Positions 4,869 through 7,772 of a DNA stretch of 7,772 nucleotides are shown in pieces. Within the stretch, counting starts at the first letter, position 1, and every line of letters starts with the position of its first letter. The translations under genes and the position numbers were made by a program. The notes under the pieces are model-generated. The model had not been told where the DNA came from. It did no database searches and saw nothing but the letters and a program-made list of their open reading frames with translations. The stretch covers positions 1-7,772 of the forward strand of contig JAGRMP010000081.1 of NCBI GenBank assembly GCA_020441225.1, read 5' to 3'. Source of the stretch: Maritimibacter sp. Its GTDB lineage: Bacteria > Pseudomonadota > Alphaproteobacteria > Rhodobacterales > Rhodobacteraceae.

Positions 4869-5371
4869 TCCCACGCCGCCAGGACATGGTGGTGACCCGT
4901 TGGGGCGCGCGGTTCATGGGCCGCCGGTTCCCCGTCTCCATCGGTCGGGGCGGGCTTACGGCGGACAAGCGCGAAGGCGACGGGGCGACGCCAGTGGGGG
5001 TCTGGCGGCTGATGCAGGGCGGCTATCGCGCCGACCGGGGATCGGCGCCGGTCACGCCGCTGGCGATGCGCGCCACCGGACCGAGCGATCTGTGGTCCGA
5101 CGACCCGGGCGACCCCGCCTACAACCATGCCGTCCGCGCGCCCTACGCGCCGTCGCATGAGCGACTGGCGCGGGCGGATGGGCTCTATGACATTTTCCTG
5201 GTCACCGACTGGAACTGGCCGCAGGCCGTGCCCGGGAAAGGCTCGGCGATCTTCGTGCATATCTGGCGCGGACCGCGAAAACCGACCGCGGGCTGCCTCG
5301 CCTTTCGGGAGGATCACCTGCGTTGGATTCTCGCCCGTTGGACACCGCGGAGCCGGATCATCGTCGGCTGA
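4865..5371 (+). CDS. L,D-transpeptidase (YkuD)-like protein
   Basis: A 168-residue protein with the YkuD catalytic signature IFVHIWRGPRKPTAGCLAF, giving His132 and the nucleophile Cys144 in a TAGC context; the family consensus is closer to SHGC. Other conserved segments of this sub-family are SIGRGGLTADKREGDGATPVGVWRL (25-49), DLWSDDPGDPAYNHAVRAPY (75-94) and DGLYDIFLVTDWN (105-117). YkuD enzymes form 3-3 peptidoglycan cross-links or attach proteins to the wall in the periplasm, but no signal peptide or membrane helix is visible at this N-terminus, so the location and substrate are open. The GTG start overlaps the ribA stop (GTGA), implying translational coupling; an internal ATG (codon 8, 4886) is the alternative start. 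It ends 15 bp from the convergent YggS gene with no clear terminator. Confidence 0.88.
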   Translation: MIPRRQDMVVTRWGARFMGRRFPVSIGRGGLTADKREGDGATPVGVWRLMQGGYRADRGSAPVTPLAMRATGPSDLWSDDPGDPAYNHAVRAPYAPSHERLARADGLYDIFLVTDWNWPQAVPGKGSAIFVHIWRGPRKPTAGCLAFREDHLRWILARWTPRSRIIVG

Positions 5372-5386
5372 GCGCCCCTTGATCGG

Positions 5387-6040
5387 TCAGGAATAGACCC
5401 GGTCGCCGAACACCGCGGAGCCGACCCGGACCGTGGTGGCCCCCTGGGCGATGGCGGTTTCGAAATCCGCCGACATGCCCATCGACAGCTCTTCGATCCC
5501 ATTGCGCGCGGCGATCTTGGCGAGCAACGCGAAATGGAGCGACGGTTCCTCGTCCACCGGCGGAATGCACATCAACCCGGCGATCTCGAGCCCCAATTCG
5601 CGGCACTCGGCGATAAAGGTGTCGACCGCCTCCGGCGTCACGCCCGCCTTCTGCTCCTCCGCCCCGGTGTTGACCTGCACGTAGAGCTTGGGGCAATGGC
5701 CGAGCTCGTCCTTGAGCCGCGCGATGGTGCGCGCGAGCTTGGACCGGTCGACGGTCTCGATCGCGTCGAACAGCTCCATCGCCTGGCGGGCCTTATTGGT
5801 CTGCAAAGGGCCGATCAGGTGCAGCTCGACGCCGGGAAAACGCTCGCGCAGCGCGGGCCATTTGCCGGCCGCTTCCTGCACCTTGTTTTCACCGAACAGC
5901 CGGTGGCCCTGTTCGAGCACCGCGACCACCCGCTCGACCGGCTGCACCTTGGAGACGGCCACGAGGCGCGTCGAACCGGGCGCGCGGCCCACGCGGGCTT
6001 CTTCGGTGCGGATACGGTCGAGAATTTCGGCGAGCGGCAT
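5387..6040 (-). CDS. yggS: YggS-family pyridoxal-phosphate homeostasis protein (PLPBP)
   Basis: A 217-residue single-domain PLP-binding protein of the COG0325/YggS family, a TIM-barrel like the N-terminal half of alanine racemase but without a racemase C-terminal domain. The PLP Schiff-base lysine is Lys31 in LVAVSKVQP. Other hallmarks are FGENKVQEA (49-57), HLIGPLQTNKAR (74-85), LYVQVNTGAEEQKAG, AGLMCIPP, LSMGMSADFETAIAQGATTVRVGSAVFG and the C-terminal end soon after. The family buffers PLP and affects amino-acid and keto-acid metabolism rather than catalysing a known reaction. The ATG follows GGGAGAAG (about 6045-6052). A weak promoter, TTGCGG/TATCCC with 18-bp spacing (6089-6060, minus), may overlap the porin terminator. 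It is convergent with the L,D-transpeptidase-like gene. Confidence 0.95.
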   Translation of the reverse strand: MPLAEILDRIRTEEARVGRAPGSTRLVAVSKVQPVERVVAVLEQGHRLFGENKVQEAAGKWPALRERFPGVELHLIGPLQTNKARQAMELFDAIETVDRSKLARTIARLKDELGHCPKLYVQVNTGAEEQKAGVTPEAVDTFIAECRELGLEIAGLMCIPPVDEEPSLHFALLAKIAARNGIEELSMGMSADFETAIAQGATTVRVGSAVFGDRVYS

Positions 6041-6087
6041 GGGTCTTCTCCCTCGATACGGGATACCGACAGACCACAGCTCACCGC

Positions 6088-6118
6088 AAAAGAAAAGAGC
6101 GGGCCGAAGCCCGCTCTT
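6088..6118 (-). terminator. Rho-independent terminator of the porin gene
   Basis: Arms AAGAGCGGGC (6095-6104) and GCCCGCTCTT (6109-6118) form a perfect 10-bp stem around 4 nt. On the minus strand the loop is TTCG closed by C-G, the very stable UUCG tetraloop, and the stem is followed by TTTTCTTTT (6096-6088). It lies 25 nt after the porin stop codon and fits a highly expressed transcript. Confidence 0.92.
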
Positions 6119-6142
6119 CCCAATTCCAAATCCCTGGTGGGA

Positions 6143-7033
6143 TTAGAAGGACATCGACACGCCGGCTTTGGCAACGCCGAGGTCGGTGTCGTTGTCGTAC
6201 ACGTAGGCCGCATCGACCGACACGCCGCCGCCGAGGTCGTAGGAGGCGTTCACACCGTAGTCGAAGTCGTCGTCGACGATGTCGTTGTTGTCGTCTTCGA
6301 TGAAGGCGCCGAACGAGAAGGCGTCAACCGAGTAGCCGACTTCAGCGTAGAAGGCCCACTCTTCGGTGTCGAGGCGGTAGGCAGCTTCGACTTCACCCGA
6401 GAAGCCGTTCATCGAGGCCGACGCACCGGCCCAGACTTCGAAGTCGCCATCCGGACCCCAGTCCTGATGGAACTCGGCACCGGCCCACACGGCGTAGTCG
6501 GCGAAGTTGTAGGTGCCTTCGAAGCCGAACTGATCGTTGTCCGGGCCGAAGATGTATTCGTACCACACTTCGATGTCGAAATCGCCGAAGGTGTTGGTGT
6601 AGACGAAGTCAACGTTCTTGCCGCCTTCGTAGTCGGCTTCGAACTTGCCCCATTCACCCGACAGGAAGACTTCGACGTCGCCGATGCCACCGTTTTCGGT
6701 TTCGGCCATGCCGAAGTTGGTTTCGGTGTGGTCGTCTTCAACGAAGACGCCGAAGCCGTCGATGTCGAACTTGGCGCTGGCCTCGAGGCCGCCGTCAGTG
6801 GTCGTCATCATGGCAACGGTGAAGCCAGCGTAGACTTCCGGCTGGAAGACGACGATGTCGGTTTCACCGGTGACGCCGTCACCGTCGAGATCTGCGCCCA
6901 CAGCTTCGTCAACACCCAGGGTGAAGGCGACGCCGGTGTAGGCCGAGCCGGAGAAGGTGAAGTTGGCATTGTCGGCAGCGGCGAAGCCGGCGGTGCCCGC
7001 CAGGATCGTCGAAGCGAGAAGGATCTTTTTCAT
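6143..7033 (-). CDS. Outer-membrane porin, highly acidic
   Basis: A 296-residue beta-barrel protein. Residues 1-20 (MKKILLASTILAGTAGFAAA) are a Sec signal peptide. The mature part alternates aromatic/hydrophobic and polar residues in many short strands and ends in the BAM-recognition pattern GVSMSF with a terminal Phe, as in general porins of the alphaproteobacterial Porin_4 type. By hand count the mature chain has about 59 Asp/Glu against 4 Lys and 1 Arg and no Cys, so it should be strongly negative and probably cation-selective. An early loop contains DLDGDGVTGETD (48-59), an EF-hand/dockerin-like calcium-binding spacing (Asp48, 50, 52, 59). GAGGGA (7040-7045) lies 6 nt before the ATG. Uniform, C-ending codons suggest high expression. 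It has its own terminator and a long structured leader region. An OmpA-like or substrate-specific barrel is less likely. Confidence 0.9.
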   Translation of the reverse strand: MKKILLASTILAGTAGFAAADNANFTFSGSAYTGVAFTLGVDEAVGADLDGDGVTGETDIVVFQPEVYAGFTVAMMTTTDGGLEASAKFDIDGFGVFVEDDHTETNFGMAETENGGIGDVEVFLSGEWGKFEADYEGGKNVDFVYTNTFGDFDIEVWYEYIFGPDNDQFGFEGTYNFADYAVWAGAEFHQDWGPDGDFEVWAGASASMNGFSGEVEAAYRLDTEEWAFYAEVGYSVDAFSFGAFIEDDNNDIVDDDFDYGVNASYDLGGGVSVDAAYVYDNDTDLGVAKAGVSMSF

Positions 7034-7390
7034 TTCGTTTCCCTCGTTTTCTAAAGGTGCACCTCAATCCAGGGGAATCCGAATTGAGTATGCTGTTTCC
7101 TCCCTCTTTCCCGGTTTCATTGCAAGCGCTCCTCAAATGCCCCCGATTTTGCGGGCTTGGTTGGTGCAGCTATGCCACAGTAACGGCCGCAGGCCCGGGA
7201 TTGCGGGCCGATGGGCCCCTATAAAGGATGTGTGGACGGTCGGAACCGCCGGGGGAAAACCGCGGGCGTTTTCGCCGTCGATTCTGCAGGGAATCGCCTG
7301 TCGGCGCTCCGTTGCCCGACCGGGGAAAACGCTTGCCCGTGTTCAGGCCCTTGGTTACTTAGGGGAGGTATTTCGACGGGGGGCGTAGGC
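7034..7390. other. 357-bp divergent intergenic region with several stem-loops
   Basis: No gene was found here. Near the porin there is the palindrome AGGTGCACCT (7055-7064) and an inverted repeat CTCAAT/ATTGAG (7063-7068, 7083-7088), within the likely porin leader. Towards the lipoprotein gene are three successive stem-loops: GGCCCG/CGGGCC (7192-7209), GAAAAC/GTTTTC (7255-7273) and CGATTC/GAATCG (7279-7296). GGGGAAAAC recurs at 7252-7260 and 7322-7330. A TATAAA at 7220-7225 lacks a well-spaced -35. TTGCCC (7333-7338), 17 bp, TACTTA (7356-7361) is a weak promoter candidate for the lipoprotein gene. No convincing promoter could be assigned to the porin. Confidence 0.5.
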
Positions 7391-7772
7391 ATGCGCATCG
7401 GACAGACCACAACCAGGGTCCTCATGATCGCGGGGCTCGTCGGCCTTGCCGCATGCGGCGGCACGGGGACATTCTTCGGTGGCGGTGCCGAATCCGCGCC
7501 GACCAACAACGAACGGCCCCAGCGCGAAAAGGCGCAGCCCGAGCGCGAGACCATCTGGGATCTGTTCGGCGACCGCGACAATCCCAACACCACCGTCGAG
7601 GTGAACAAGTACCTCTGGAACGCCGCGCTCGACGTGCTCAACTTCATGCCCGTGGAAGCCGCCGACCCGTTTACCGGCGTGATCGTCTTCGGCTACGGCA
7701 CGCCCCCGGGCGGCGGCCGCGCCTACAAGGCGACCGTCATCGTGCGTGACCCGGCGCTCGACGCGCGCTCGA
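7391..7772 (+). CDS. DUF3576-type lipoprotein, N-terminal part (cut by window edge)
   Basis: The first 127 codons of a gene that runs off the right edge. The N-terminus is a lipoprotein signal: MRIGQTTTRVLMIAGLVGLAAC, with lipobox LAAC and the lipidated Cys22, followed by a Gly/Pro/Ala-rich linker. After about residue 50 comes the folded part, ETIWDLFGDRDNPNTTVEVNKYLWNAALDVLNFMPVEAADPFTGVIVFGYGTPPGG, which matches what I recall of DUF3576 proteins in Rhodobacteraceae, often encoded just before leuS, lptE and holA. The function is unknown; anchoring in the outer or inner membrane is inferred from the signal. A G-rich GGGGGG (7378-7383), 7 nt upstream, may serve as the ribosome-binding site. 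It is divergent from the porin across the structured intergenic region. Confidence 0.88.
   Translation, partial: MRIGQTTTRVLMIAGLVGLAACGGTGTFFGGGAESAPTNNERPQREKAQPERETIWDLFGDRDNPNTTVEVNKYLWNAALDVLNFMPVEAADPFTGVIVFGYGTPPGGGRAYKATVIVRDPALDARS

Noticed and set aside
3753..4874. 373-codon minus-strand open frame opposite ribA
   Set aside because: Shadow of ribA; the composition (His, Arg, Gly, Pro, Gln) is that of reverse-complement GC-rich coding DNA.
5534..7054. 506-codon plus-strand open frame across yggS and the porin
   Set aside because: It is antisense to two well-supported genes and crosses the porin terminator; the long Val/Gly/Asp-rich frame is produced by the porin's codon bias.

Overview
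This GC-rich window looks chromosomal and comes from an alphaproteobacterium, most likely a marine Rhodobacteraceae (roseobacter-type) species. The support is the near-family-typical CenR-like response regulator, the long RibA with an extra N-terminal domain, the signal-less L,D-transpeptidase-like protein, the very acidic porin, and the DUF3576-type lipoprotein. No insertion sequence, phage gene, CRISPR array, tRNA or rRNA was seen. Most genes are core genes; the interest lies mainly in the regulatory DNA and RNA between them.

Layout. (1) 1-422: 3' end of an SGNH/GDSL hydrolase, then a non-coding gap with three perfect palindromes, one of them LacI-type, and a GC-rich hairpin of a kind I recall as dispersed in Rhodobacteraceae. 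(2) 423-2186: an oxidative-stress block. SoxR (+) is divergent from a VOC/glyoxalase-fold gene (-), and a near-perfect sox box sits in a 19-bp promoter spacer between them. The VOC gene is followed on the same strand by xthA (exonuclease III). The xthA Shine-Dalgarno and the first base of its start codon lie in a 14-bp stem (13 paired), so this gene may be both co-transcribed under SoxR and translationally gated. (3) 2242-2751: an unrecognised exported protein. (4) 2752-3627: an OmpR-family regulator (probably CenR) on the minus strand, with a structured 3' UTR ending in a strong terminator; this is a candidate homologue of the 3'-UTR-derived sRNA SorX. (5) 3783-5371: ribA (GTP cyclohydrolase II), translationally coupled by a GTGA overlap to an L,D-transpeptidase-like gene. 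(6) 5387-6040: a YggS/PLP-homeostasis protein (-), convergent with the previous pair. (7) 6143-7033: a highly acidic porin (-) with its own UUCG-loop terminator. (8) 7034-7390: a 357-bp divergent intergenic region with several stem-loops. (9) 7391-7772: the start of a DUF3576-type lipoprotein gene, cut by the window edge.

How it fits together: SoxR, the VOC protein and ExoIII suggest a small redox/DNA-repair module that does not use a SoxS intermediate. CenR, the porin, the lipoprotein and the L,D-transpeptidase-like protein relate to the cell envelope by family, but nothing in the sequence shows that they are co-regulated. All family assignments come from reading motifs by eye; no database search was run.
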